Part shown: in pieces, positions 21,093-32,305 of the stretch
Numbering within the stretch: the stretch's first letter is position 1
Layout: every line of letters starts with the position of its first letter
DNA from: Lycium barbarum
Lineage: Eukaryota; Streptophyta; Magnoliopsida; Solanales; Solanaceae
Assembly (NCBI RefSeq): GCF_019175385.1
Contig: NC_083338.1
Coordinates: forward strand, 67,836,712 to 67,900,711
Length of the DNA stretch: 64,000 bases
Direction: 5' to 3'
The notes under the pieces: generated by a model
Told to the model about the DNA's origin: nothing
Databases searched by the model: none
Seen by the model: only the letters and a program-made list of their open reading frames with translations
Program-made: the position numbers and the translations under genes

Positions 21093-24000
21093 ATAATTGT
21101 TACGGTTCACTTTTACGCGAGGCATAAAAGCTACTTCGATGTTGTAGACTCTATTGGATTTTTGTATTTTTAGAGTCGCCACCTAATTTATTAAGGGAAA
21201 TTAGGAAAGCCGAATTAAAAGGGTTTATTCAAACAAAGAAAAATCCTTTTTAAACCAGAGTTTGAGGTAAGGGTTCTGGTGATCCCCCAAGGAAGGTTAT
21301 AAGGTATTAAGGATCCGTAGAATACGGTTGACCTTCGAGCTTCAATGTGTGATTATTGTTATTATTTGCTTAAAATGGTTTAATTTCTTCTATAACTTAT
21401 CATGGCATATAATAAAATATTTTGGCAAAAAATTCCTTTATTTGGAAATAAAAGAGTAGAATTTTCCTTTAAAAATAATGTATATAAGGTTTAAAGTCGT
21501 TTCATTTCCGGATCAAAACACACTTAAGATTTCTCTTAAATCTAGTTCAACTTAAACTTGGTCCAATGTTGTCTTTTTTCCTTATAAATTTTATTGAAAA
21601 AAACTTTTGGGTATATCCCCTCTATAAAAATGTCATGGGTTTATACAAGTATATAAAAAGTGTTTCTTTTTAAATACAATATATTTATCCCTTTTTACTA
21701 TTTTGAAGGTCAACCATGCTCTCCATAAACCCTTTTTTCAAACTAAAGTTTAAGTGGATTTCCTATGTTTATTTAACTTATGGTTGGGCTTGGCCCAAAA
21801 GGTTTTCAAATCCTTAAGTTATTTTAAAGCCGATTTCTAACACATTGTGACTTTTGAAATCAGTTTCAGTTTTGTAGCCTTAATCCCACAAAATACAGGT
21901 AGATTTTCCGTCTTAAAAAAGTGGTCCAAACTGTTTCTAGCCTCTCCAATTTTTACAACAATTAACCCGTTTTGAAAGTAACACATGTGTATGTACACTA
22001 ATTGTTCTATTTCAATTTTCATAAAAAAAAAAAAAAAAGAATGAAGAAGGATTTGTAAAATTGTTACCTTTTTTTTCAAACCCTAGAGGACAATATCCCT
22101 TTATCTTTTGTTGGGTCCAGTTTTGAAAATGATTTGAGGGTTCCTATCCATGCTAAACAACATAAGTATCATTTTGCCTAATCTTCTAAGCTCATAACCA
22201 TAGGGTTTCAATATTTACACATGTTCATTTACAAACACATGTACACATACGAAATGAAAAGAGAAAGTAAGGCTGGTGGGCCTACCGAGCCCACCAGTTG
22301 TCATTTTCATCCAAGGGTGGGCCTTCAATTAATTCGGACTCGATCGAAGGAAATAAGTTGGGTTTCCAGCCCCACAGTGGCTTCGGCCCAAATGACCCGT
22401 ATCGCGGAGTATCATGCAAAGAAGGAGAAAGGGGAAATATAGGTTAGAGTGGGACCTGAACTTATAAACTAGCATGATAAGAACACATTGCTTTGATTCA
22501 ATCTCACACATATATGTATATGTATATACCAGTTGTATACTTTATTGACAAAGCAGAGCAAATAGTGGTTCAGCCCAGTAAAACAAGAACGAAGCCCAAT
22601 CAGTTTTCAAGAAATGGCAACAGGACAAAACTCAAATAGATCCACACGATACAAGCAATGGACAACTCAAACAATATTCAACGGGGAAATGTCAACAGGC
22701 TAACACAGATTTATTTATATTAAGCCCAGATATCAAATGATACCATGATATACCCACAATATACACGATCTACCTCTTTATATACACTAAGGTAAATGTA
22801 AGATGCATACCTTATATATCCAGTCTATATCATTCCGTGGCAGTTTCAAAACAACAGAGAAGAGGGGAAGGGGAGATATTTTGACAGCTATGAAAACCAA
22901 ACACATCAAATATGCATAGATACACAATTCATAGACATAGTAATTGTGCGACAGATATCCATACAGACTAGTCTTTCCCAACCAAACACTGATCCCTATA
23001 TATCAAGAACACATATGTATGGTTTTCCTTTCATTTTTTCCTCACTCTTATTTTTAAGACACAACTCCTAGTGCACTTCCAATACCATAATCTGGGTAGA
23101 ACAAGAAGGCTATTTTTATGTAGAAACTCCTTAATGCAAATGATCATGAGGAAAACAAGTTCACTTTCAATCACCACGCTTATTTAGCATCCAAGTAGTA
23201 CCAAAATCTCTAACTCAAGTTTGTGGTAACACTGGCTACTGATCATTCTACGGGGAAAAGAGGGGATTATCACAATCTTAAAATAAAAAATAAAAAGCTT
23301 TTAACACACATGTGTACACCCATATACAAATAATATACATCAATGTACTCAACAAAATTACTCTTCCAAGACTGTCATGACACTGATTGCATAAATAACC
23401 GAACACACATCCACTTCAGATTTTCATCCATCTAAAAGAGGGAAGGACACAAAAACTCCCGTGGGCTATATTCCTCTTACCATTAGATGGTGTATACTTG
23501 ACGTCCAATTTTCAGATATACTATCCAACAAAATAAGATCAGGCATCTTACATTTCAAGAAGACCAAACAGACCCTTATTTTGATAGAAGGGTATGCACA
23601 ACCTGAGGATCATTTCTTTCAAGACTGGACCATCATACATTTTATTCAGCATTTCCGGAAACATAGAAAAAAGGAAAAAAGGGCAATAGGGAAGGGTGGT
23701 CATGTGGACCCATCTTTACACTCCGTAACTTCTTCTTCTATACTTAGGAAAAGACACAAGAGAGTTCAGGCTACTTGGAAAAGTGTTTTAATCATGAGAA
23801 TAACCAAGTATGAACATGTTGTATTCTAAACTACCATAGAGGGGAAGTAACATTTTTATCCATCAAGTCCACAACATTAAGAAGCAACAAGGTAGAATAA
23901 AACATAAGATACAAAGTAAGGAACAAAACTACACACATGCAGTACTATCTTTGCAACCAAACCCCAGTATTTCATTTCAACTTGTCACTTTTACACAGTA

Positions 24001-25233
24001 TTCCCTTTTCCACTTATTAAAACCTTAGAGGGTCCCATAGGAGTGTGATTTAACAAAAAGGAACCCCAGCAGCCCAGGATCAGTAGTACTAGGCTGAGCA
24101 GATGAACTCAAAAGCCTTTCCTAAACTTTCCCTAGCCCCGGTAAGTCACTTCTTGCGTTATTACATCCAAGTGACAACCTCTTAAGCTTCATCTATACTT
24201 GTATGATCATGAATATACATGAATTAGGTATTGTTTGACTCAGACAAGATGATTGTTTGCAAGAATTGAACTACTATGATGGATCAAGTCAATTAATCTA
24301 TTCAAAAAGCACATCAGTATTGCAAGTATTCCAAACAGAACAGACCTTGAACCATCTAAACACATATTTGAACAGCCAATGCACTTGTTTAAAAGAGTTG
24401 CTCATCATTTTGGTTGAAAAGTGTAACAGATAAGGTATGCATTCTCTTCTTAGTCTAATCTAAACCTTTCACATTAAATTAGTGTTAACATGCTTGGAAT
24501 TAGTTGTCATGCTTGAATCTCAGACTCAGAACACTTTCAAATTGATTATCAGTATACTAATATATGCTATGAGCTAAAATTGGCACAGGAGTCATGAGTC
24601 ATGGATTAGTGTTTGTTCATATGCTAAGAAGGTAAATGAGACAAGTTCACAGACAATTCATATATTACCCAAGCTATTAGACCAACAAACCAGCATTTCT
24701 AGATCAATGGCCAACATATGCCTGACTTGAGGAACAATTGCATTAAAGCAAGTATAGCAGAATCATATTAATATTCTATCAGGTGACAGCTAGACCAAAT
24801 AAAACATAAAGAAAGCATTTTGACCCCACTAATGGCTTGGGACTGTCCTAACAAACATGTGGTGAACAATGGCTGAGCATAAACTAAACATGCTTATAAT
24901 CATCTTGGCAAGCACATCATTAACCATAAACTAAACTATATCAAAGCTTTACAGTAGACTAATGATATGGATCGATTACTTATTGGACAGAGACTAAGTC
25001 AAGTTACAGACTTTTAGTATTAAACCATTCTTGCATATATTCAACTAAACAGGAGTTAACTAAACCCAAACTGCACTAAAGGACTATTAATCTGCCACAT
25101 GCTTAATTACCAATCAAGCTACTCAGAAATAAGCTTAAACATACTAGACCTGACTAACCATTAAGAGAAACCACACAACCGTTAAACAAAACCAAAGCAT
25201 ACTAAAAATTATTAGACAGAAGCACCTGATTAA

Positions 25234-27808
25234 TGTTACACCCCGTAGTTCTGTACGTTGAAATTCGTAAGTGTTGGTCGTTTCAAGTATGGACCTTGGA
25301 GTTTCCCTCAAGGGAATATATATGATTGCATGTGTTTATCCTAAGGTAATGAAGGTTTAGTTCATATAATAAGCTATGGGAAGATTGGAGAGCAAGTGAA
25401 CTAAGGAAAACCAAGCTTGTTGGACTTTGGAAAAAGTGTGAGGGGCAATTTTGACCCGAATTGAGGATAGGATATCTTTTAGTATATGTGAAGTTTTGAA
25501 GCAAATAAAAAGCCTAAAGTGAAGTTCGTGAGGAGCAGTTTCCAACGCAACAAACCGCTCTTCGATACGGTAGCGGAGTAAGGAGATATGGATGTTACAA
25601 GTTGGGCTAGCAAGCCAGGGAAATGGTCTGCGTGAACATGAAAGGGAGTAGCGCGAACGTGCAGAGGACCAAGGGCTAACCCAGCGCGAACGCGCCACTA
25701 GTGGGCACGAACGCGCTGAGCAATTTTTAGGTCGGTGCAACCCGAGCCTGAGACATTATAAAAAGGGGTTACCCCCTCATTTCTCCTATCAAACATCCGC
25801 TAAACCTCTGGAAACTTCCACCAATTTCCACACACCAAATTTTAACGCAAATAAAGTATAATCCCCTAATTCTTGTCCAGACAGCGTATAGTTGCGACTA
25901 TAACAATCGTATAGTGACAAGTTTTGGCTCAAATTAGAGGAAAGTGAAGATATTGCTATACTAGAGGGAGTAAGGTATGGATCTCTCTTTATAAATATTA
26001 GTTTCGGTTAATTTACGAAGGTAAAACTACTAGACAGTCATATAACAAGCTGGTTAGTTGGGAAACTTGGAAAACATCATGTGGGATGTTTTATGAAACA
26101 TAATGGTGTTGGTAATGATGTTGTTGATGTTGGTATTGTTGTTGTTGGTTGTTGAATTATGATTCCGGGCTAGGCATGTAAACAGGGGAGATGCTGCCCG
26201 AATTTTGGCAGACCTTAAATGAAATTAAATCCAAGACTTAGGATGAGTATATGACATTGAGCCTAACCATAGTACGAATGGTTTATATATAGATTTACGA
26301 GCTTGGAAGGATAAATGTTGAATCGCTAAGGAGACCGAAAGGTATGTTAAGGCTAGCCCCTTTCTTTCTAAAAGCATGATTCCTACGTTACGATTCCATA
26401 CATGTCTTCCATAACATCCTTGTTCCCAAAAAGCTAGAAGTTCATAATTTTCAAGGATTTTACGATATTAAAGATAAGATGTTTTCTATGATGCCCGTGC
26501 TGAAAATGATGACTTCTTTCCTATGAATCTATATATGTCTTTCGTGATGCCCATGTTTCCAAAAGCTAAAGATTCACGATTCTTAAAGTTTCTTATGACA
26601 CTAAAGATGATTATGTTTTCAAGATGATAACGATGACGATGATGATGATGATCCCACTTCTAGAAGTTTCAAAGCTTATGATTTTAAATGCTATGATGAA
26701 CCTATTAGGTTTATTCCATGATTTCCTTGAATTGCTTATTGTTGTTGATCTCACCTTATGAATTGTTCCTTCGAGGTGAGATATAGTGATGATGATTATT
26801 CCATAATATAAATTGGAGTTTACCGACCTTACGTCACTCCGATAAGTAACAACCTTTATTTGGGCTCTCATGCATGCTACTTATACTATATATGTATATA
26901 TCTGGGATTTGGGGAAAAGGGCAAGGTGTTACATATGCATAGCCACCTGATCAGTTGATATATTATGACATCATCCCAGACGCGGGATATATGGGTATGG
27001 ATCTGGTCGTTCGTTCCACGGAAATATATATGTATATATTGATGATATGATATATGGATCGGGCTGCACGTTCCGCAGCAATATAGAATATTTTATGGAT
27101 CGGGCTGCACGTTCCGCAGCACTATTATGTTCATATGAAAGAAAAATGTTTTCTTTAAAAGGTTGAGCATACATGGTATCCGCCGTATGAGGAAATCAGA
27201 TGCACAGGTTATCTCTTTATCCTATATTATGTTTTATGTCTCTTATTATGTTATTATTCATACCTTACATATTCAGTACATTGTTCGTACTGAAGTCTTT
27301 TCGTGTGGATGCTGGGTTCATGCCAGTAGGATTAGGTAGCCAGCCAGACGATCCAGATCGGTAGGATCTCCCCTCAGCAGCCATTAGTGCGCTCCATTGG
27401 TCCGGAGCTGCAGCCCTTTTGGTATGCTATCTTGATATACGGATATATGGGTATGACAGGGGCCTTGTCTTGTCTTTTCTACAGTTTGTATTCCATAGAG
27501 GTCTGTAGACAGTGATATGTAGCCATGATGTTATGCAGACTTGTCGGCGCTTGTTTTGTTGTGCAGTATATGTAGCGGCCTAATCGTCTTGCACTACTAA
27601 TCTTAGTATTTATGTTTATATGTATGCGTTGGTTGTGAGTCCTCGAGACGGTGTTTCTTGTATTGATTGTTCAGGAGACAGCACAGCTCAGTTATAGATT
27701 GTTTATGGGCCACCAAGTTACTCAGTAAGAAGCAAATGCGAGTCCAAAGGGGTGCTTCGTCAGTAGTGGTCGGGCACTGGTCACGGCTCATCGGTTTGGG
27801 TCATGACA
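25234..27808 (+). mobile_element. 5' LTR of element B
   Basis: From TGTTACACCCCGTAG to GGGTCATGACA, 2575 bases. It contains GCGCGAACGCGC-type palindromes (25651-25720), TATA box (25755-25767), donor-like AAGGTATG (25972-25979), the GCTGCCCGAATTTTGGCAG box near 26194 and the hairpin region (27272-27311). A donor-acceptor pair cannot be proven from sequence alone. Confidence 0.93.
25755..25767 (+). promoter_or_regulatory. TATA box of 5' LTR B
   Basis: ATTATAAAAAGGG is followed by GTTACCCCCTC, which can pair with the AAAGGGG. It lies about 35 bases after a cluster of GCGCGAACGCGC-like palindromes and 205-220 bases before the donor-like site. Confidence 0.65.
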
Positions 27809-27812
27809 AAAG

Positions 27813-27826
27813 TTGTATCAAAGCAG
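27813..27826 (+). other. Primer binding site of element B
   Basis: TTGTATCAAAGCAG matches the tRNA-Met site TGGTATCAGAGCAG with two changes, four bases after the LTR end. Confidence 0.8.
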
Positions 27827-28029
27827 TTCGTCCTAGTGTTGTCTACAGACCGTGTCCGGTAGAGTCCTATTTATGGGTGTGAAGCCGACCACACTTATAA
27901 ACAGGAAGCTGTGGGGCATTTAGGAATCATTGACCTTTCCTTAAATCCTAGATCGTGCGATAGAGCTCGAGTATAGGAGAGATCATTTCTGACCCTCTTT
28001 CCCTATAGGTAAGCGCAGCTTGGCAGAGA

Positions 28030-28533
28030 TGAAGAGAACGGCTTCAGACAGTGGGGGTGCCATGAAGGCCCCCAGGATGGATTCGGGACTCCAGGACCCA
28101 GGACCGAGTGGGAGGAGTCCTAGCTATTCTATTGAAACAGACCCTTCCGAGGACCCTGAAGCGATCCCCCAGAGTTCCTAACTTCCATGGAGGAGGACCC
28201 GTCTGAAGCTAGTTACGAGACGGACCCGTCTGAGGGTTCGTATGAGACGCTGGTGGAGGAGCTCCTGAGGCTGTACCAGAGTTGACCCCTCCAGTTTCTC
28301 CTATGATGGAGCATTATGTTAGGGCAGCTACGCCTGTGAGTGTTATCGATTATTCTAGCCCATTATCTTGGCCTTTGGTAAATAAGGAGTTTCCAGGATT
28401 TTCGTACCCCTCGGATTCGGATGGGGAAGATGAAGAGGGCCAGACCAGTAAATGGCGGGAGGACGATGAAGAGGATACTTCACTTTACAGCCCTCCAGAC
28501 CGAGAGCAGGACAGGCCGGATACAGGTATATGA
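28030..28533 (+). pseudogene. Acidic, proline-rich ORF of element B, frame-broken
   Basis: From ATGAAGAGAACGGCT the reading is MKRTASDSGGAMKAPRMDSG, then SYSIETDPSEDPEA. After a frame change come EEDPSEASYETDPSEGSYE and finally, in the frame of 28282-28533, TPPVSPMMEHYVRAATPV, SYPSDSDGEDEEGQTSKW and DDEEDTSLYSPPDREQDRPD. DPSE and SYETDPSE recur. The product would be short (about 165 residues), acidic and disordered. It shows no zinc knuckle or known gag motif. It may be the remnant of a gag N-terminus or a protein of this LARD family; I do not recognise it. Confidence 0.55.
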
Positions 28534-28877
28534 GTCTTTTATTGAAATTTCTTGTGTGTGTACAATTATTGCAGGATATCATTAATAGTTGACAAATGGG
28601 AGTACTAAAGGAACCGATAACCAAAGTACTTATAAGTAACTGCGACTAAGATGTTTTTGGCCGCCACTAGGAATCTTAAAATTTGGAATGGAATACAGTC
28701 GTATGTGTTGATTGATGGTTATTATTGGGAGTTTCGAAGGCTAAACCAACATTTGCTCAGTCAGGAGAGTAAGGGACTTTGCCAATCCTAAGGGAGATGC
28801 ATTACATGAATTTTTATTGGGATTCGTTAGAACTTCAACTTGTTTTTGGTCATGTGACAAAGTCCACGAGGCAAGAC

Positions 28878-28995
28878 GGATGCGATCGTACCAGCGCTAA
28901 CGCACCAGATCCCATCAGAACTCCGAAGTTAAGCGTGCTTGGGTGAGAGTAGTACTAGGATGGGTGACCCCCTGGGAAGTGTGCTAAGAAGTCCT
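28878..28995 (+). ncRNA. 5S rRNA-derived segment in element B
   Basis: Starting GGATGCGATC, the segment follows plant 5S rRNA for about 101 bases with roughly six substitutions by my memory of the consensus. AGTTAAGCGTGCTTGGG (A box), GAGAGTAGTACTAGG (intermediate element) and GGATGGGTGACC with CCCTGGGAAG (C box) are present with correct spacing. The C box has the same single T-to-C change as the copy in element A. The last 15 or so bases of 5S are replaced by GTGCTAAGAAGTCC. It has element orientation and lies about 1.07 kb inside the 5' LTR. No T-run terminator follows. Confidence 0.93.
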
Positions 28996-31900
28996 ACAGA
29001 TCCAGACATAAGAGAAGGATGAGAAACTAGAATAGCTTGAGGGAAATTCGAAATGTGTGAATCTCACGGTTGGAAATTCTAAATGATTGCGAGAGATGAG
29101 GCGGACCGGCTTGACAAAGAGAGAGAAGACGTATTAAGATACAGAATTAGGACGAGTTTGAATAGTATTAGGGATACTTGGTAAGTAAGGTGTTAGTAAA
29201 GATATATGATATCTTATGTGTAGTTATGTTAACCCATATGTGTGCCCCAATAATCGGTGTTGCGATATGTTAAAGGTGTTGATTGACCAGGTCATTTAAG
29301 TTCAAGTGGCAAGTGCTACAGGGCAAATTGACATTATTTTCTCTAAAGGTTAGAGTTGGATAAGCCTGATGCAATAACATCAGGGAAAAAAAGAAAGTGA
29401 GTATACAAAAGTAAGAAGATTAGAATTCCCTGAGAAAAGGAGAAGTGTAAGCAACGGAAGTATGTTGCCAACAAGGGTTAAGTGAAGCGTCCGAGAGAAA
29501 GCGTTTGCGACGACGGTAGAGGTAAAATACCATTTGAGAGAATTTCAAAAGTAAGTATACAAAGGAAATGGAGCATGTTAGCGTGGAACAAAAGACGAAT
29601 GTAGAGGATTCGCAAACAGATTTTGATAAGTGGGACTGAAGAGTAGTAACGACGAACAGGGATGTGAATTGGGAAAGAATAAGCAGGTTTTGCGAAGACG
29701 CTAAGGGGTTTTGAATTTTAAGGGACGTCCGAAGAGATGACTGCATAGTCATATTAACACGCCACAAGTACCTCGAACATGGAGAAGCCCTTCCAAAAAG
29801 ATGACTTAGAGATAGATCGGATTTGCGCTTCTGAAAGGATATTCTACGAACTCCAGGGCCAATGTTATAAAATGGCAAGTGGAAAAGAGCATTTATGAGT
29901 AAAGGAACTCAAAACCCCTGAGGACGAAAGTAAGAAAAAGTACACTAATGGATTGATTGAAGAAAATTGAGCAATCGCCAAGGACAAGGGAGAGGATAAT
30001 AAGTTAACAAAGCTGACCAGGAGGCAATATATCAGTGACGTGGGATAAGAACCTCTGTAAAGAGTATAGAGATCCGATCATAAAGGAAATGATGATACAC
30101 GGGGAATAGTTATAAGTATGAATTGGCCGTAGCGGCAAAAAGAAAGATGAAGACTGATCAAAAAGAGAAGGGAAAGTGTGGACTTCGTAAGGATTCCATG
30201 ATAAGAACAAGAAGTGGCAGGACATTGGAAGAACTATGATGCATAGTTGTGATGCGGATAAGAAGTTAAGGAGGGTTTCGGAAAAGTGAGCCAAGCGAAT
30301 GAAAGAACGAGTAGTGGAAATGAAGGGTGTGGAATATAGGCGTAAATCGGAATTGGGAACCCAGAGAAAGAAGAATTTTAAGGGTGTTAAGGAGATAGTC
30401 GTGAAGAAGAAGAAGAGAGGGGACACTAGAGTTAAAGAAGCGAGGTATAATCGGATATTCCATGAAGAGGCTTAATGAGTTCCGTTGTTCCCCTTAATTT
30501 ATTAGCCAGGGAATTACTAGTCATAAAAGGTAGAAATGGAAAGACAATAAAGGAGGCACTTATAGCAGATCTGATATGTACGAGCCTTTGACTTGATACC
30601 AGATTTAGACTAGCAGAAAGGAAAATAGGTCAAACCATGCGATGAAAGGAATTCCGGCATTATAAGGAACCGAGGAGTGGTAGGATCGTTAAGGTCAGCC
30701 AGGTAATTATCAAAGATGAATGCTACTTAAAGGTTACTGGTGTAAAAGAACATTCTTAAAAAGGGGGGAAGAGCAGATTTAGTCCTGAACTGAATTATAA
30801 CATTCCCAAAATTCTAAAGGAAGAAATGTATTAGCTTGAAGAAGCCAAAGTTTGAAATGTATTGATATATCGAACATGTATCAGGAGAAAGCAGAAACGG
30901 ATCTGAAATTAAGTATATTAGGGGACAGGTATGGGAAAGAAAGTACGATAGGAAAGTAAGAGGATTAACAAGTCAGAAAGAATGATTCTTTGGGATGTGA
31001 GATATGATGTCTCTAGACCGTGGTTTGAATCGCTTGTACCGGAGACATTGGACCGCATCCAAATACACAGTGACATATTCATAAAGGTAACAACGAGGAT
31101 AAGAAGGGGTGCAAATCGTCGGAATGGAAAGGAATGAAAATGAATGAATACAAAGGACAGTTGAGTTACAACAAAGGAATCTTAGTGCCAGGAGAAGTGG
31201 GAATCGTAATAAAAAGGATAATTATAGGCAATGCGGCGATCTCCAAAGAGGAGGAAGGTAGTGTGCTTATGGGTAGCAAGATAGCAGTACTTCCAGGAAT
31301 TAGAGAGCATCTTACAAGTCGCAAGCGATGCCAAATACGGGAGCACGTATTATAGAACTATATGAATAATCGTCGTAAGGAACTGCCCAACAACATGATG
31401 TAAGGGCAATGATGGAAGGTCAACGAGGAATAAAGGCTTATTTAACGATCACTGGTATAAGGAACTCAAAATAAACGTATTCGTGTTGGAAGGAAGTTGT
31501 GGTGAAGTGAGAGTTTGTCTTAGTCCTACGCTCATTGATCTACATTATAAAGATTTGGGGAAAAAAATTAAGGAAAAGCTCCCATATGAGCTCAAAGATA
31601 TTTTGAGCTATGAATTAGTTTGAACTATGATTATTGACTATCACAAGTGAAACCCTGCTACGAGGAATAATAAGGACGGTGATTAACCATTAAATGTATA
31701 CGTATATAACGGGTTGTGTTGAGGACATTGTTATAGTTGATTTTGGAAGAGAATTTGAATGGAGAGTTCGATGTAAGTAACCATTACGAGTAGGGATCCA
31801 ATGGCAATAAAATACTATTGTGAAAGTAACTATGATGAGATTGTAATGAAATCAAGGGGTCTGATTAATGGACTACAAAGAGATAAAGTGGTGCGTACGC

Positions 31901-32293
31901 AGGATCGATGAGTATGAGAAAGGATAGCCCAAACTAGCACTAAAGAAGCAAACAAAGAAAAGTGCCATAGTTGAATGAGAGGATTGTCTACCAGCAAGTA
32001 AAAAGGGGTACTCGCAAGTCAATGGGTAGCAATAGCAATTGCGGGTCAGAACTACCTCGGTGGAAAGAGAATGATAAGCAGGTAATAGTTGATTCCTGAT
32101 TAAATACAGAAGAACAGAAGGCTATAGAATCTATGGGAGAGTTCAATAAAAAGCTAAGGGAGAAAGAGAAGAGGCCGACCAACTTATGCTATAAAGATAA
32201 GGCAATCGGAGTCTAGGAGAAGAGCAATCACTTCAAGAAACCAATGGAAACGTCATGGATTAGTAACTAAAACATTCGAGGACGAATGTTTTT

Positions 32294-32305
32294 AAGGGAG
32301 AAGAA
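32294..32305 (+). other. Polypurine tract of element B
   Basis: AAGGGAGAAGAA directly precedes the TGTTACACCCC start of the 3' LTR and follows the shared GAGGACGAATGTTTTT block. Confidence 0.9.

Larger units (their letters stand above)
27809..32305 (+). mobile_element. Internal region of element B (no polymerase)
   Basis: About 4.5 kb with no reverse transcriptase, RNase H, integrase or protease motif in any frame. The region after the primer site matches element A (GTAGAGTCCT, ATAAACAGGA, GATCGTGCGATAGAGC). It holds a frame-broken acidic ORF (28030-28533) and the 5S-derived segment (28878-28995), then 3.3 kb of purine-rich sequence. Long minus-strand ORFs here (for example 29420-29878 and 30004-30426) are artefacts of that purine bias. 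Confidence 0.85.

Noticed and set aside
23461..23829. Plus-strand ORF of 122 codons in the Ogre LTR
   Set aside because: No recognisable domain, surrounded by LTR sequence without coding features, and of a length expected by chance.
29420..30463. Minus-strand ORFs of 140-152 codons in element B
   Set aside because: The plus strand is strongly purine-rich, which removes stops from the reverse frames; no start context or family motif supports them.
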